Source: Sporosarcina luteola (GTDB lineage: Bacteria > Bacillota > Bacilli > Bacillales_A > Planococcaceae). Taken from it: a stretch of 64,000 nt of DNA. Shown piece after piece: positions 8,608 to 19,804 of the stretch (its first letter is position 1; every line of letters begins with the position of its first letter). The notes below the pieces were generated by a model, which did not search any database, was not told the origin of the DNA, and was given only the letters and a program-made list of their open reading frames with translations. Position numbers and translations under genes: made by a program. The stretch is taken from assembly GCF_023715585.1 (NCBI RefSeq), contig NZ_JAMBOK010000001.1, forward strand, positions 868,001 through 932,000. The letters are read 5' to 3'.

Positions 8608-9552
8608 TTACACGCTCCTTTTTTGAGCGATAATTGCCACCCATTCTTCCATTAAAACAGATTCGATAATTTCAAAGCCTTTGCTCTGGAGATCTTCTTT
8701 CACAAGGTCCCGCTTTTGGGCAATGATTCCCGATACGATGAACAGCCCATCTTCAGGCAAAATGCTGTATGCATCACCGGAAAACGTCATGATCACTTCC
8801 GCCAGGATGTTCGCAACAATTATGGATGCAGGTTCGTTAATGGATTCTAGCAAATTGCCATGTGTCACTTCAACGACACCGTCCACCTTATTCAAACTGA
8901 TATTTTCCTTTGCTGCCTGCACGGCGACTTCATCCAAATCGAGTGCATGCACATGCGACGCCCCTAAAAGTGCCGCCCCGATAGACAACACTCCCGATCC
9001 CGTCCCGACGTCAATGACTGTGTCGCCCTTCTTCACATACTTTTCCAATGCTTGAAGGCACATGACGGTCGTGGGGTGGGTCCCTGTTCCAAAAGCCATG
9101 CCAGGGTCAAGTTCAATGATCAGTTCATCGGAATCCACTGGTTCGTATGTTTCCCATGTAGGAACGATCGTGAATCGACCTGAGATCTTTACGGGATGGT
9201 AGTATTTCTTCCAAGCCGTCGCCCAATCCTCTTCATCCACTTCGTTCGTCTGAACTTGATTAAGTCCGACATCCAAGCCGTACTCAGCCAGTTCGTTGAC
9301 GGATTCACTTATTTCCTTCACCGTTTCAATCAAAAAGCTATTGACCGGCAGATAGGCTTTCACGATGACCCCTTCCGCAGGGAAGTCTTCTTTCTTAAGC
9401 TCGTAAATTTCGCCGAAACGATCTTCATGAATACGGTCAGGCTCTTCGGAATCCTCAATGATGACTCCACTCGCCCCCGCTTCATGCAAAATATTGGCAA
9501 CGGCTTCTGTCGCCTCATGTGATGTATGGATGGAGATTTCAGACCATTTCAA
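8608..9552 (-). CDS. prmA: Ribosomal protein L11 methyltransferase PrmA
   Basis: SAM-dependent enzyme that trimethylates ribosomal protein L11. The 314 residues have an N-terminal substrate-binding domain and a Rossmann methyltransferase core with VIDVGTGSGVLSIGA and the NPPY-equivalent IIVANILAEVI. The start is TTG with AAAGGG about ten bases before it. It follows dnaJ by 15 bases without a terminator, as in B. subtilis, so it can be read from the heat-shock operon. Confidence 0.95.
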   Translation of the reverse strand: MKWSEISIHTSHEATEAVANILHEAGASGVIIEDSEEPDRIHEDRFGEIYELKKEDFPAEGVIVKAYLPVNSFLIETVKEISESVNELAEYGLDVGLNQVQTNEVDEEDWATAWKKYYHPVKISGRFTIVPTWETYEPVDSDELIIELDPGMAFGTGTHPTTVMCLQALEKYVKKGDTVIDVGTGSGVLSIGAALLGASHVHALDLDEVAVQAAKENISLNKVDGVVEVTHGNLLESINEPASIIVANILAEVIMTFSGDAYSILPEDGLFIVSGIIAQKRDLVKEDLQSKGFEIIESVLMEEWVAIIAQKRSV

Positions 9553-9567
9553 CTACGTTCATCCCTT

Positions 9568-10689
9568 TCAGTCGCCTTTTATTGTTCTTTTAATTTTATC
9601 AAAAAGTGAGCTAGAATACTCATCCGGCGAGTTCCCTTCGATTGAGGCAAATTCACGGAGAAGCTCTTTTTGTTTTTCTGTCATTTTTTTAGGAGTGATG
9701 GCCTTGATGATGACGTGTTGATCACCCACTCCATGTCCATGGACATTTTTGACGCCTTTTCCGCGGAGTCGGAAATTTGTTCCCGTTTGTGTCCCCGCAG
9801 GAATTTTCAATTTCACATTCCCTGTAACGGTAGGCACTTCAATTTCGTCACCAAGTGCCAACTGCGGGAAAGTGATTGGCACTTCCAAATAAATATCGTC
9901 GCCTTCACGGACAAAGCGGTCATGATCTCTTACTCTGAAGACGATGTACAAGTCTCCTGAAGGACCGCCGTTGATGCCTGCTTCCCCTTGGCCTGTAACA
10001 CGTAACTGCTGACCATCATCCACTCCTGCAGGAATTGTGACCTTGATTTTCTTCCGTTTTGTCACACGGCCAGCGCCATGGCAAGTTTCGCATTTTTCAG
10101 GGATGATCTTACCGGTTCCTTGACAATGCGGACATGTCCGGCGATTCACCATCTGTCCAAGCGGTGTGTTTTGAGTGATTGAAATTTGTCCCGAGCCGCC
10201 GCAATGCGAACATGTATTGACCGGTGTACCTTTTTTGGCACCGGTTCCACTGCACGTATCACATGTCTCTTCCCTCGGCAATTCGATTTCTGTCTCTTTC
10301 CCGAAAACAGCTTCCATGAAATCAATTGTCATGGAGTACTGAAGATCATCGCCCTTCCTCGGGGCATTCGGATCGCGTCTCCTCGCACCACCACCGAAGA
10401 ACGTACTGAATATATCTTCAAAACCGAAACCGTCGGCAGAACCGCCGCCAAATCCGCCAAAGCCCTGGTTTGGATCGGCATGGCCGAATTGGTCGTAATT
10501 CGCACGTTTCTTCTCATCGCTCAGCGTTTCGAAAGCTTCTGTCACTTCTTTGAATTTGTCTTCCGCTCCCGCTTCCTTGTTTAAATCGGGATGGTATTGT
10601 TTCGATAATTTCCGGTAGGCTTTTCTAATTTCCTCTTTGCTCGCCGTTTTCGGCACACCGAGTACTTCATAATAATCTCGCTTGCTCAT
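9568..10689 (-). CDS. dnaJ: Chaperone DnaJ
   Basis: J-domain cochaperone that stimulates the DnaK ATPase and delivers substrates. In the 373 residues: J domain with HPD at 33-35, a Gly/Phe-rich linker ([15 protein letters not shown]), four zinc-binding CxxCxGxG repeats ([32 protein letters not shown]) and the C-terminal substrate-binding domain. It lies 156 bases after dnaK, behind a terminator-like hairpin and a likely promoter of its own, so its level may be set partly apart from dnaK. Confidence 0.98.
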   Translation of the reverse strand: MSKRDYYEVLGVPKTASKEEIRKAYRKLSKQYHPDLNKEAGAEDKFKEVTEAFETLSDEKKRANYDQFGHADPNQGFGGFGGGSADGFGFEDIFSTFFGGGARRRDPNAPRKGDDLQYSMTIDFMEAVFGKETEIELPREETCDTCSGTGAKKGTPVNTCSHCGGSGQISITQNTPLGQMVNRRTCPHCQGTGKIIPEKCETCHGAGRVTKRKKIKVTIPAGVDDGQQLRVTGQGEAGINGGPSGDLYIVFRVRDHDRFVREGDDIYLEVPITFPQLALGDEIEVPTVTGNVKLKIPAGTQTGTNFRLRGKGVKNVHGHGVGDQHVIIKAITPKKMTEKQKELLREFASIEGNSPDEYSSSLFDKIKRTIKGD

Positions 10690-10721
10690 TATTCCACTCT
10701 CCCATGAATCATTGACATCTC

Positions 10722-10752
10722 ATTGTAACACGCACAGAAAAAAAGTGACAAA
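10722..10752 (-). promoter_or_regulatory. Possible dnaJ promoter
   Basis: TACAAT (10722-10727) with an upstream TGT extended -10 element on the minus strand; a TTGTCA lies 19 bases further up. The spacing is long, but the extended -10 may compensate. Confidence 0.45.
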
Positions 10753-10790
10753 AGTGCAGTTGGCTATAATTATCGATCACGTAACAAAAG

Positions 10791-10829
10791 AAAAAGTCAA
10801 AGCCGGAATATCGGACTTTGACTTTTCCG
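10791..10829 (-). terminator. Hairpin/attenuator between dnaK and dnaJ
   Basis: AAAAGTCAAAG/CCGG pairs with the CGGACTTTGACTTTTC arm; on the minus strand it is followed by TTTTTCTTTTG. Probably a partial terminator, since dnaJ belongs to the same regulon. Confidence 0.75.
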
Positions 10830-10845
10830 TCAATCGATCGTTCAA

Positions 10846-12699
<1,854 letters not shown>

Positions 12700-12728
12700 T
12701 TAAGTACGTCTACAATTAATCTATATAC

Positions 12729-13313
12729 TTATTCGTTTACTTTGACCATAGTAGGACGAAGTACACGATCTTTCAACATATACCCTTTTTGAAGCTCCTC
12801 AAGCACGATGCCTGACGTCTTTTCGGGATCATTCCCTGTCATGACGGCCTGATGGAAATTAGGGTCGAATTCCTTGTCCAACGCCTCAATTTCGACCAAC
12901 CCTTCGCCTTTCAGCGCTTCAAACAGGTTGCGGTAGATCATATCCATTCCGGTCATGATCGATTGCGCTTCCTCATTTTTGACTTCGACTGCAAGGGCGC
13001 GTTCGAAGTTATCCAATACAGGCAAGATAGCCGTCAACAAACTTTGTGCTTTGTATTTGACAAGCGCTTCCTGATCGAGCGCATTCCTTCTCTTTGCATT
13101 TTCAAAGTCCGCCAGAACGCGTAGAAGTTTGTTTTCCTCTTCCTGTAATTTGGACTCCAGCTCGCTGATCCTCTCATCCTTCTGATTTTGCTCAAGTGTG
13201 GCTTCTTCAGAAGTTATGTCCTCTTCAACAGTCCCATGAGGATCCATTTCCGCTTCCTTGCTAGCTAAAGCTTCCAATTCTTCTTTTTCAATTTCTTCCT
13301 TTTTATCCGTCAC
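12729..13313 (-). CDS. grpE: Nucleotide exchange factor GrpE
   Basis: Releases ADP from DnaK. 194 residues: an acidic, flexible N terminus (about 1-45), a long coiled coil (ERISELESKLQEEENKLLRVLADFENAKRR region) and a C-terminal beta domain (VMTGNDPEKTSGIVLEELQKGY). The start is GTG, with GGAGG eight bases upstream, overlapping the stop of hrcA as GTGA, so translation is coupled. Confidence 0.97.
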   Translation of the reverse strand: MTDKKEEIEKEELEALASKEAEMDPHGTVEEDITSEEATLEQNQKDERISELESKLQEEENKLLRVLADFENAKRRNALDQEALVKYKAQSLLTAILPVLDNFERALAVEVKNEEAQSIMTGMDMIYRNLFEALKGEGLVEIEALDKEFDPNFHQAVMTGNDPEKTSGIVLEELQKGYMLKDRVLRPTMVKVNE

Positions 13314-14359
13314 TCGTCTTTCCTCCTATCCAATCCGATGGCCGTTTTCAGTAATGCTTCTGATAAGTTTTCACTAAGGATGTCAAGCATCGTAATGACC
13401 CTGCCATAATCCATCCGTTTTGGTCCGATGATCGCTATTGAACCGGCCATATTGCCGCCAGCTGAGTAATTGGCCGTAATTACACTGCAATCTTCCATCG
13501 CATTATGTTTGTTTTCTGATCCGATCCGGACATGAATGCCTTTTGAGGCGTCTTGGAAAAAGTCAAACGCCGGCGCTCCGTTTTCCATCAGTTCAAAAAA
13601 CATCTTCATTTTTTGCAGGTCGTTGAATTCCGGCTGTTTCATCATATTCATTTTGCCGCCGAAATACAGGCGTTCTTCAGGTTTGATTGTAATGGCTCTT
13701 TGAAAAGAGGCAAACAGTTCCCCAGCATGATGGACATGCTGTTCGAAAACCGTCTTCGTTTCGTCGGCAAGCTTGTTCTGCAGGAAGCTCAATGGCGTTC
13801 CGACAAGCCTTTCATTTAAAATATTGACCATCTTTTCAATATCCGAAGCATGCATGCCTGGCGGTACATCGAAAACCCGGTTCTCCACATGTCCATTATC
13901 GGTTACAATGATTGCTACCGCTTTCGTGTCATCCAGCGGCACGATTGAAAACCGTTTCACTGAATGCATGGACATGTCAGGCCCTAAAAGTATAGATGTA
14001 TAGTTCGTCAATTCGGATATGATTTTTGCGGAATTCCGTATCAGTTCCTCCGTCTCCATCACCCGATCCTGAAAAATGGAGCGCAATTGCATGCTGTCCG
14101 CCAACGTCAGCTTTTCGGGAGTCAGCAGATGATCGACATAAAAACGGTACCCTTTTTCAGAAGGCACTCTGCCTGATGAAGTATGGGTTTTTTCGAGATA
14201 ACCCAATTCCTCCAAGTCGGCCATGTCATTCCGTATGGTCGCGGGACTGTATGGAGCTTCCGGTTTTTTAGATAACTGCCTTGATCCGACAGGCTGTGCG
14301 GATTCGATGAAATCGTTAACCGTCAGTTGCAGAATTAGCAATTGTCTGTTTGTCAACAT
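13310..14359 (-). CDS. hrcA: Heat-inducible repressor HrcA
   Basis: Represses the groE and dnaK operons by binding CIRCE; its activity depends on GroEL. 349 residues with an N-terminal winged helix (MLTNRQLLILQLTVNDFIES, then GSRQLSKK), a GAF-like core and a C-terminal dimer region. The ATG at 14359 is chosen: GGAGTG precedes it, it matches family N termini, and the longer in-frame ATG at 14380 falls inside the CIRCE operator. First gene of its operon. Confidence 0.97.
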   Translation of the reverse strand: MLTNRQLLILQLTVNDFIESAQPVGSRQLSKKPEAPYSPATIRNDMADLEELGYLEKTHTSSGRVPSEKGYRFYVDHLLTPEKLTLADSMQLRSIFQDRVMETEELIRNSAKIISELTNYTSILLGPDMSMHSVKRFSIVPLDDTKAVAIIVTDNGHVENRVFDVPPGMHASDIEKMVNILNERLVGTPLSFLQNKLADETKTVFEQHVHHAGELFASFQRAITIKPEERLYFGGKMNMMKQPEFNDLQKMKMFFELMENGAPAFDFFQDASKGIHVRIGSENKHNAMEDCSVITANYSAGGNMAGSIAIIGPKRMDYGRVITMLDILSENLSEALLKTAIGLDRRKDE

Positions 14360-14373
14360 AATCATCACTCCTG

Positions 14374-14400
14374 TTAGCACTCTTTAACAGCGAGTGCTAA
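14374..14400. promoter_or_regulatory. CIRCE operator
   Basis: Perfect CIRCE inverted repeat: TTAGCACTC (14374-14382), nine-base spacer, GAGTGCTAA (14392-14400). It lies between the hrcA promoter and its start codon, so HrcA should autoregulate the whole operon. Confidence 0.98.
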
Positions 14401-14410
14401 TACTACTCAT

Positions 14411-14439
14411 AATTTAACAAATCGATTTGCCAGTGTCAA
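14411..14439 (-). promoter_or_regulatory. Sigma-A promoter of hrcA-grpE-dnaK
   Basis: Consensus TTGACA (14434-14439), 17-base spacer, TAAATT (14411-14416) on the minus strand, directly upstream of CIRCE. The -35 box starts 16 bases after the hemW stop and no terminator intervenes, so read-through from hemW is possible. Confidence 0.9.
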
Positions 14440-14454
14440 TGAATTACCCCTCGT

Positions 14455-15588
14455 TCATTTGAGAAATTGCTGGAAGACTTCGTTGCCTCGGAAAACACCT
14501 TTCCGTGTCAGTTTAATACTACCCTCTGATTCGGAAATCAGTCCTTTTCCGGACAATTCTTCAAGAACAACACCATACACTTCCGTCAGAGTTTTCCCGA
14601 ACTTGGATTCGAATGAATGAAGGGATACCCCTTCCGATTTCCGCAAGCCTAAAAACATTTCTTCTTCCATCGCTTCGGTAATTGTCACTTCATTCGTTTC
14701 CATTACAGGTCGCAATCCTGAACCCATGGAATCCATATACTTTCTGAGCGGACCGAAATTTGCATACCTTCGTCCCTTCAAGTATCCATGGGCGCCCGCA
14801 CCAATGCCTGCGTATTCGTCATTGTCCCAATAAATGAGATTATGGATTGATTCATTTCCAGGCAGCGCAAAATTGCTTATTTCATATTGCCGTCTTCCCG
14901 CTTCAGCCATACGGTCCATGAGCATGGAAAACATCTCCGCCTCGATGTCCTCGCCAGGCAACGGCAGCCTGCCCTTATTCATTAAATTATAAAAAACAGT
15001 TTTAGGCTCAACGATAAGCGAGTAGCCAGAGTAATGAGGCAGCTCAAACGATAAAGCTTTATCGAGAGTTTCTTTCCATTGTTTGACCGTCTGCTCCGGC
15101 AACCCATAGATCAGATCGATACTTATGTTATCAAAACCTATTTCACGTGCGGCCCGGATAACTCTTGCCGGAGTTTCTGCGCTGTGCGTCCTCCCGATCC
15201 TCTTCAATAGTTGCTCGTCGAATGACTGGACGCCTATGCTCAGACGGCCTACTCCGCCGCTTTTCAGGACGGAGAGCTTTCCTCGGGTCAATTCATCTGG
15301 ATTTGCTTCCGTCGAAAATTCCCGCAGCTCACGGACATTGACATGTTGATGGATGATTTCAAGCAATCGGTCCAGTTGCCTTTCGGATAATGAAGTCGGT
15401 GTGCCTCCGCCGAGGAAGACAGTTTCAAGCCCATTGAATGAATGTCCTTCATTTGCCATAATGGCAAGCTCGTTACCGATCGATTCGATATATTCATCAA
15501 CAGGTTGATTTTTAAAGAACACCTTATTGAAATCGCAGTAATGGCAAATCTGGTGGCAGAAAGGAATATGAATATACATGCCTCGCAT
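14455..15588 (-). CDS. hemW: Heme chaperone HemW (radical SAM)
   Basis: HemN-like radical-SAM protein now known as a heme chaperone that delivers heme to membrane proteins rather than a coproporphyrinogen oxidase. 377 residues; the 4Fe-4S motif CxxxCxxC is at C11, C15 and C18 (FCHQICHYCDF), with the GGGTPTSL loop near residue 63 and the HemN C-terminal domain. The fourth cysteine typical of true HemN is absent, as expected for HemW. It lies between lepA and hrcA as in B. subtilis. Confidence 0.94.
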   Translation of the reverse strand: MRGMYIHIPFCHQICHYCDFNKVFFKNQPVDEYIESIGNELAIMANEGHSFNGLETVFLGGGTPTSLSERQLDRLLEIIHQHVNVRELREFSTEANPDELTRGKLSVLKSGGVGRLSIGVQSFDEQLLKRIGRTHSAETPARVIRAAREIGFDNISIDLIYGLPEQTVKQWKETLDKALSFELPHYSGYSLIVEPKTVFYNLMNKGRLPLPGEDIEAEMFSMLMDRMAEAGRRQYEISNFALPGNESIHNLIYWDNDEYAGIGAGAHGYLKGRRYANFGPLRKYMDSMGSGLRPVMETNEVTITEAMEEEMFLGLRKSEGVSLHSFESKFGKTLTEVYGVVLEELSGKGLISESEGSIKLTRKGVFRGNEVFQQFLK

Positions 15589-15626
15589 TTGGTTGTGTCC
15601 CCTTTCTAGTCAGCAATATCAGTCGT

Positions 15627-15659
15627 GCAAAAAGGAGCCCAGAGCGGACTCCTTTTGCA
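15627..15659 (-). terminator. Terminator downstream of lepA
   Basis: GCAAAAGGAG pairs with CTCCTTTTTGC around an eleven-base loop (on the minus strand), giving a T-rich 3' arm. It ends lepA transcription before hemW. Confidence 0.65.
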
Positions 15660-15670
15660 TGATATCACTC

Positions 15671-15851
15671 TTCATCAAGCTTCGGGCGCCTGAGACTCGC
15701 AGGCGTCCTTCGCTTTAGTCTTCATCCAGCTCCGGACGCCAGAGACTCGGGGTCATAAGTCAAAGCTGCTCTGTGGCAAAAACCGCCACTCCGCATCTTC
15801 GCCTTATGCCCGTCGTCTCTAGCAGGCGTCCTTCGCTTTAGTCCTCATCCA
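15671..15851. repeat. Tandem palindromic intergenic repeat, two copies
   Basis: Two head-to-tail copies of one element. Copy 1 (15671-15720, 50 bases) reads TTCATCAAGCTTCGGGCGCC and ends CAGGCGTCCTTCGCTTTAGTC-like; copy 2 (15721-15840, 120 bases) begins and ends the same way but keeps a central part. Copy 2 can fold back on itself: GGACGCC with GGCGTCC, AGAGAC with GTCTCT, and the CGGGGTCATAAG arm with CTTATGCCCG. The right-hand 30 bases recur with one mismatch at 15699-15728 and 15822-15851, the second including the lepA stop and last codons. A related element lies at 61230-61399. Function unknown. Confidence 0.8.
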
Positions 15852-17661
15852 TTTTCAAAACGGCCATGAATGCTTCTTGCGGGACTTCGACGGATCCGAC
15901 TTGCTTCATCCGCTTCTTCCCTTCTTTTTGCTTCTCAAGCAATTTACGTTTACGCGAGATGTCACCGCCGTAACATTTGGCAAGAACGTTTTTACCAATC
16001 GACTTGATTGTTGAACGCGCTACGATCTTTTGACCGATGGCAGCTTGGACAGGCACTTCAAACTGTTGACGCGGAATAAGATTTTTCAGCTTTTCAACAA
16101 TTGCTTTGCCGCGCTCGTAGCTGAAGTCGCGATGGACGATAAAGCTTAATGCGTCGACTTGCTCGCCATTTAACAGGATGTCCATTTTAACAAGCTTCGA
16201 GGTTTTATAGCCGATCAGTTCATAGTCGAATGACGCATAACCTTTCGTGCTTGATTTCAATTGATCGAAAAAGTCATAGACAATTTCTGCCAGCGGCAAT
16301 TCGTAAATGATATTTACCCGCGACGCATCCAAATAATCCATCGTTTTGAAGTTTCCTCGCTTTTGCTGGCATAATTCCATGACAGAGCCAACATAATCAT
16401 TCGGCACCATAATCGAAGCTTTTACATAAGGTTCTTCAACATGGTCGATTTTTTGTGCATCAGGCATCATGGAAGGATTGTCAACTTTCAATTCTTTTCC
16501 GTCAGTTGTAACAACGTTATAAATAACACTCGGTGCAGTTGTGATCAAGTCAATTTTGAATTCACGTTCAATACGCTCCTGAATGATCTCCATATGGAGC
16601 AGTCCTAGGAAACCGCATCGATATCCGAATCCCAAAGCTTGCGACGTCTCCGCTTCATATTCCAAAGCTGAATCGTTCAGCTCAAGCTTCTCGAGCGCTT
16701 CACGCAAGTCGACATATTTGGATGAATCAATCGGGTACAGACCACAGAATACCATCGGGTTTAATCTTCGGTAACCAGGGAGCGGTTCGCTTGCCGGGTT
16801 TTTCGCATTCGTAATCGTATCCCCGACTCGCGTGTCACCTACATTTTTAATCGCTGCCGAGAGGAAGCCGACATCTCCGACTGATAGTTCATCGCGCATG
16901 GAAATATTCGGCGTGAACACACCCGTCTCGATGACTTCGAATTCTTTGCCTGTTGCCATCATGCGGATTTTATCCCCAGGCTTAACAGTTCCTTCGACAA
17001 TTCGGATATTGACGATGACACCTTTATATTGATCATAATGCGAGTCGAAGATCAATGCTTTCAGCGGCGCCTGTGGGTCGCCAGTCGGTGCAGGCACTTT
17101 CTCGACAATTTGTTCAAGGATCTCTTCGATGCCGATGCCGGATTTAGCCGAAGCATGCACTGCTTCGGAAGCATCCAATCCGATAACGTCTTCAATTTCC
17201 TGTTTCACTTTATCCGGATCTGCAGCTGGCAAATCAATTTTATTGATAATAGGCAAGATTTCAAGATCATTGTCCAACGCCAAATAAACGTTTGCCAACG
17301 TTTGCGCTTCGATACCTTGGGCCGCATCGACAACAAGCAACGCCCCCTCACATGCGGCGAGGCTCCTGGACACTTCGTACGTAAAGTCTACGTGCCCCGG
17401 TGTATCAATGAGGTGGAAAGTGTACTCTTCACCATTCTTCGCGGTATACGATAATTGCACTGCATTCAATTTAATTGTGATTCCACGTTCGCGTTCCAAA
17501 TCCATAGAATCCAGTGTCTGTGATTTCATTTCACGCGAGCTTACCGTTTCCGTCTTTTCCAATAGACGATCGGCCAACGTCGATTTCCCGTGATCAATAT
17601 GGGCAATAATCGAGAAGTTTCTTATGTTTTTTTGACGTGCCAATCTTTCATCATGATTCAT
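15838..17661 (-). CDS. lepA: Elongation factor 4 (LepA)
   Basis: Translational GTPase that acts on stalled or initiating ribosomes. 607 residues: G domain with G1 AHIDHGKST at 20-28, DTPGHVDF and NKIDLPAAD; domains II-III; and the LepA-specific C-terminal domain with [23 protein letters not shown] near residue 565. Its last codons and stop lie inside the right border of a palindromic repeat. GGAGTG precedes the ATG. Confidence 0.98.
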   Translation of the reverse strand: MNHDERLARQKNIRNFSIIAHIDHGKSTLADRLLEKTETVSSREMKSQTLDSMDLERERGITIKLNAVQLSYTAKNGEEYTFHLIDTPGHVDFTYEVSRSLAACEGALLVVDAAQGIEAQTLANVYLALDNDLEILPIINKIDLPAADPDKVKQEIEDVIGLDASEAVHASAKSGIGIEEILEQIVEKVPAPTGDPQAPLKALIFDSHYDQYKGVIVNIRIVEGTVKPGDKIRMMATGKEFEVIETGVFTPNISMRDELSVGDVGFLSAAIKNVGDTRVGDTITNAKNPASEPLPGYRRLNPMVFCGLYPIDSSKYVDLREALEKLELNDSALEYEAETSQALGFGYRCGFLGLLHMEIIQERIEREFKIDLITTAPSVIYNVVTTDGKELKVDNPSMMPDAQKIDHVEEPYVKASIMVPNDYVGSVMELCQQKRGNFKTMDYLDASRVNIIYELPLAEIVYDFFDQLKSSTKGYASFDYELIGYKTSKLVKMDILLNGEQVDALSFIVHRDFSYERGKAIVEKLKNLIPRQQFEVPVQAAIGQKIVARSTIKSIGKNVLAKCYGGDISRKRKLLEKQKEGKKRMKQVGSVEVPQEAFMAVLKMDED

Positions 17662-17692
17662 CTGTCAGTTCACTCCTATATAAGCTATTTGC

Positions 17693-17701
17693 ATTATAGC
17701 A
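17693..17701 (-). promoter_or_regulatory. Extended -10 promoter of lepA
   Basis: TGCTATAAT on the minus strand (TATAAT 17693-17698, TG at 17700-17701), about 30 bases before the start codon. No good -35 box, as is common with extended -10 promoters. Confidence 0.55.
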
Positions 17702-17829
17702 AATAACTGATAAACATGTTACATTTTCTTATTCCCATAAACTAAATGCCGAAAGCTTTCGTATGACTTATCAATTCTAACAGATTGAAGCGTTTTGATA
17801 AAGATTGGATGGATATCCGGCTGAATATA

Positions 17830-17862
17830 AATAAGCTCCATGACAAATTTGCCATGAAGCTT
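17830..17862 (-). terminator. Terminator after spoIIP
   Basis: Near-perfect stem ATAAGCT-CATG with CATG-AGCTTAT around a six-base AT loop, followed by TTTATATTC on the minus strand. Confidence 0.7.
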
Positions 17863-17869
17863 ATCTCTA

Positions 17870-18718
17870 TCACTTTTCTTCTGCTTCACCCATGTTGCTC
17901 AACAACTCGCTGATGGATTCTGCAATTACGCCAACAGTACGGTTCAATTCATCCTCTGAATTGCCGATTCCGCCAAGTTCAATAAGGATGATATTCGGAT
18001 GCAAGTCTTGATTATACTTTCCATCCACGCCCGCTCCGCCTTTAGATATGACATTCCTCGTAATGCCGGGAATCCTTTTCTCCATTTCCATTTTGACTTT
18101 ATTCGTCATTACTTCATTCTTTTTATAAGATGGATTATCCAATCCAAGTACGAATGCAACTTTCGCGTACCTTTCCCCTTCATGTACAATCGTTGTCTTG
18201 TCGGGACCTACAGCATCGCGATGTATGTCTATAATTAAATCATAGTTATTTTCGGTAAGCTGCTTTTTGACAAAAGGCCTAATATCATTATAAGCACGTC
18301 CGTGCGGCACAATCTTTTTCAGCGTGTCAGTTTTCACACCGTTCAATTCAAGTAACCCTTTGAGTTTATCTCCCATCTTCATCACATTTTCGGTCTGATG
18401 GTTAACCATGATTTTTCCATCTACCGCTTTTGTGATCGGTTTATACGCTTCCGTTGCATGGGTGAAATAAATCAGGACTTTCCCGGCTGCCGTTTGAAGC
18501 TCTTCAATGACTTTGGGTTCTTCACGTTCAGTTTCAGGTTCACGTTCAGCTTCCACTTTCTCTTCCTCAACGATGTTGGAAGCGTAGACGATTATTGCGT
18601 TTTCCTTGATGATTTTCGAATTAAGGATTTTTGATTCTTCCGGTATGAATTGGATGATTACCGGGAAAAGGAAAAGAACGAATACGATTACAAGCCACAT
18701 TTGCATATTTTTCTTCAA
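17870..18718 (-). CDS. spoIIP: Stage II sporulation protein P (peptidoglycan hydrolase)
   Basis: Amidase and endopeptidase of the DMP engulfment machine, which thins septal peptidoglycan so the mother-cell membrane can migrate. 282 residues from a TTG seven bases after GGGGGG: one N-terminal transmembrane helix (about 5-24), a charged linker of EREPETEREEP type, and the SpoIIP domain with LIYFTHATEAY (first zinc/catalytic motif), IDIHRDAVG and LIELGGIGN. B. subtilis SpoIIP is about 400 residues; the spacer region here is much shorter. It follows gpr by 42 bases, an arrangement conserved in spore formers. Confidence 0.9.
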   Translation of the reverse strand: MKKNMQMWLVIVFVLFLFPVIIQFIPEESKILNSKIIKENAIIVYASNIVEEEKVEAEREPETEREEPKVIEELQTAAGKVLIYFTHATEAYKPITKAVDGKIMVNHQTENVMKMGDKLKGLLELNGVKTDTLKKIVPHGRAYNDIRPFVKKQLTENNYDLIIDIHRDAVGPDKTTIVHEGERYAKVAFVLGLDNPSYKKNEVMTNKVKMEMEKRIPGITRNVISKGGAGVDGKYNQDLHPNIILIELGGIGNSEDELNRTVGVIAESISELLSNMGEAEEK

Positions 18719-18760
18719 GCGACATCCCCCCGTCTTCAACTATATGCGCGGGGAGATGGG

Positions 18761-19804
18761 TCAATGACTTGTTTTTATGTCCTCAATCCAGTCACTGATC
18801 GAGTCTGTTAATGTCTCCGCATAAAGGGCGGTCCAGGAGTCGATCTCTTTTGGGGAAATGAATGTATTCAAATCGTGATTCGATAAAACTTCTTCAAATA
18901 ATTGCACTCGTTCTTCATGAGGCCACGACGTCCAATCGCCAAAGATGGGAATTAACTTTGTCCGATCTGCATCCTTATTAGGAGTATGCAACCAATTCCC
19001 AACAGACAGCCTTGAGGATGGATGGCTTTCCTCCTCAATTTTCGAGGCAATATAACCGAAAAGCGTATTAATAGCATCCGCTATCAAAACCGGTCCGTCC
19101 ACGACTGTCGGGATGCCGATTGCGATAACCGGAATTCCCAACGTTTCTCTCGATAGCTCTTTGCGGCTATTTCCAACACCTGATCCTGGATGTATGCCTG
19201 TGTCGGTCATTTGGATTGTTTTGCATAATCTTGAACTGTCCCTGGCGGCCAATGCATCGATGACGATCAACAGATCCGGTTTGATTTCGTTAACCAATGC
19301 CTTGACAAAATTGGCAGTTTCAAGCCCCGTCTGGATTGTCACTCCTGGTGCATATACGAATACCTCGCTGCCGTCGTCCGAATAATAGAGCGGCACGATT
19401 TCCTTCAGACGATCCATTGTCAGCGGACCGACTGCGTCAGGAGTCACTTCCCGGTTCCCCAAGCCTACGAATAAAATTTTCCCGGTTTTCAGATCCGTTA
19501 TGCCTTCCGTCATTTCAGTCAGTTTGGACTTGAGCATTTCAGCCATCTCCTGAAGGCCTTCACGATCTGTATGCATGAGCGTCGGATTCGTAAGCGTCAA
19601 ATAGGTGCCTTTTTTCTTGCCGATCCTCTTCTCGCCCTCGGCATTGATTTTGACCGATGTCACAATCACTCTGCCTTTTCGTTGCTCATCAAATTGTATG
19701 CCTTCCGAATCCTTTAGTTTCTGCTTCTCTTTTTCTGTCCGATGGCGAACCATTTCTTCGTTTTCCACGAGGAGGTCCGTTCGGAAAAAATCGTATTTAT
19801 CCAT
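18761..19804 (-). CDS. gpr: Germination protease GPR
   Basis: Spore protease made as a zymogen in the forespore; on germination it degrades small acid-soluble spore proteins. The 347 residues contain the family blocks LFVGLGNREVTPDAVGP, VYAPGVTIQTGLET, VIDALAARDSSRL and TDTGIHPGSGVGN; the conserved aspartates lie in these blocks. The usual autoprocessing site lies before RTDL(A)VE; here RTDLLVE follows only seven residues (MDKYDFF), whereas the B. subtilis propeptide is about twice that. ATG chosen at 19804, six bases after GAGGTG; the earlier GTG/ATG codons overlap that ribosome binding site. Confidence 0.93.
   Translation of the reverse strand: MDKYDFFRTDLLVENEEMVRHRTEKEKQKLKDSEGIQFDEQRKGRVIVTSVKINAEGEKRIGKKKGTYLTLTNPTLMHTDREGLQEMAEMLKSKLTEMTEGITDLKTGKILFVGLGNREVTPDAVGPLTMDRLKEIVPLYYSDDGSEVFVYAPGVTIQTGLETANFVKALVNEIKPDLLIVIDALAARDSSRLCKTIQMTDTGIHPGSGVGNSRKELSRETLGIPVIAIGIPTVVDGPVLIADAINTLFGYIASKIEEESHPSSRLSVGNWLHTPNKDADRTKLIPIFGDWTSWPHEERVQLFEEVLSNHDLNTFISPKEIDSWTALYAETLTDSISDWIEDIKTSH

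Noticed and set aside
15661-15840. CRISPR-like array suggested by spaced repeats near lepA
   Set aside because: Only two unequal copies with internal palindromes, no regular spacers and no cas genes; better explained as a duplicated intergenic palindrome.
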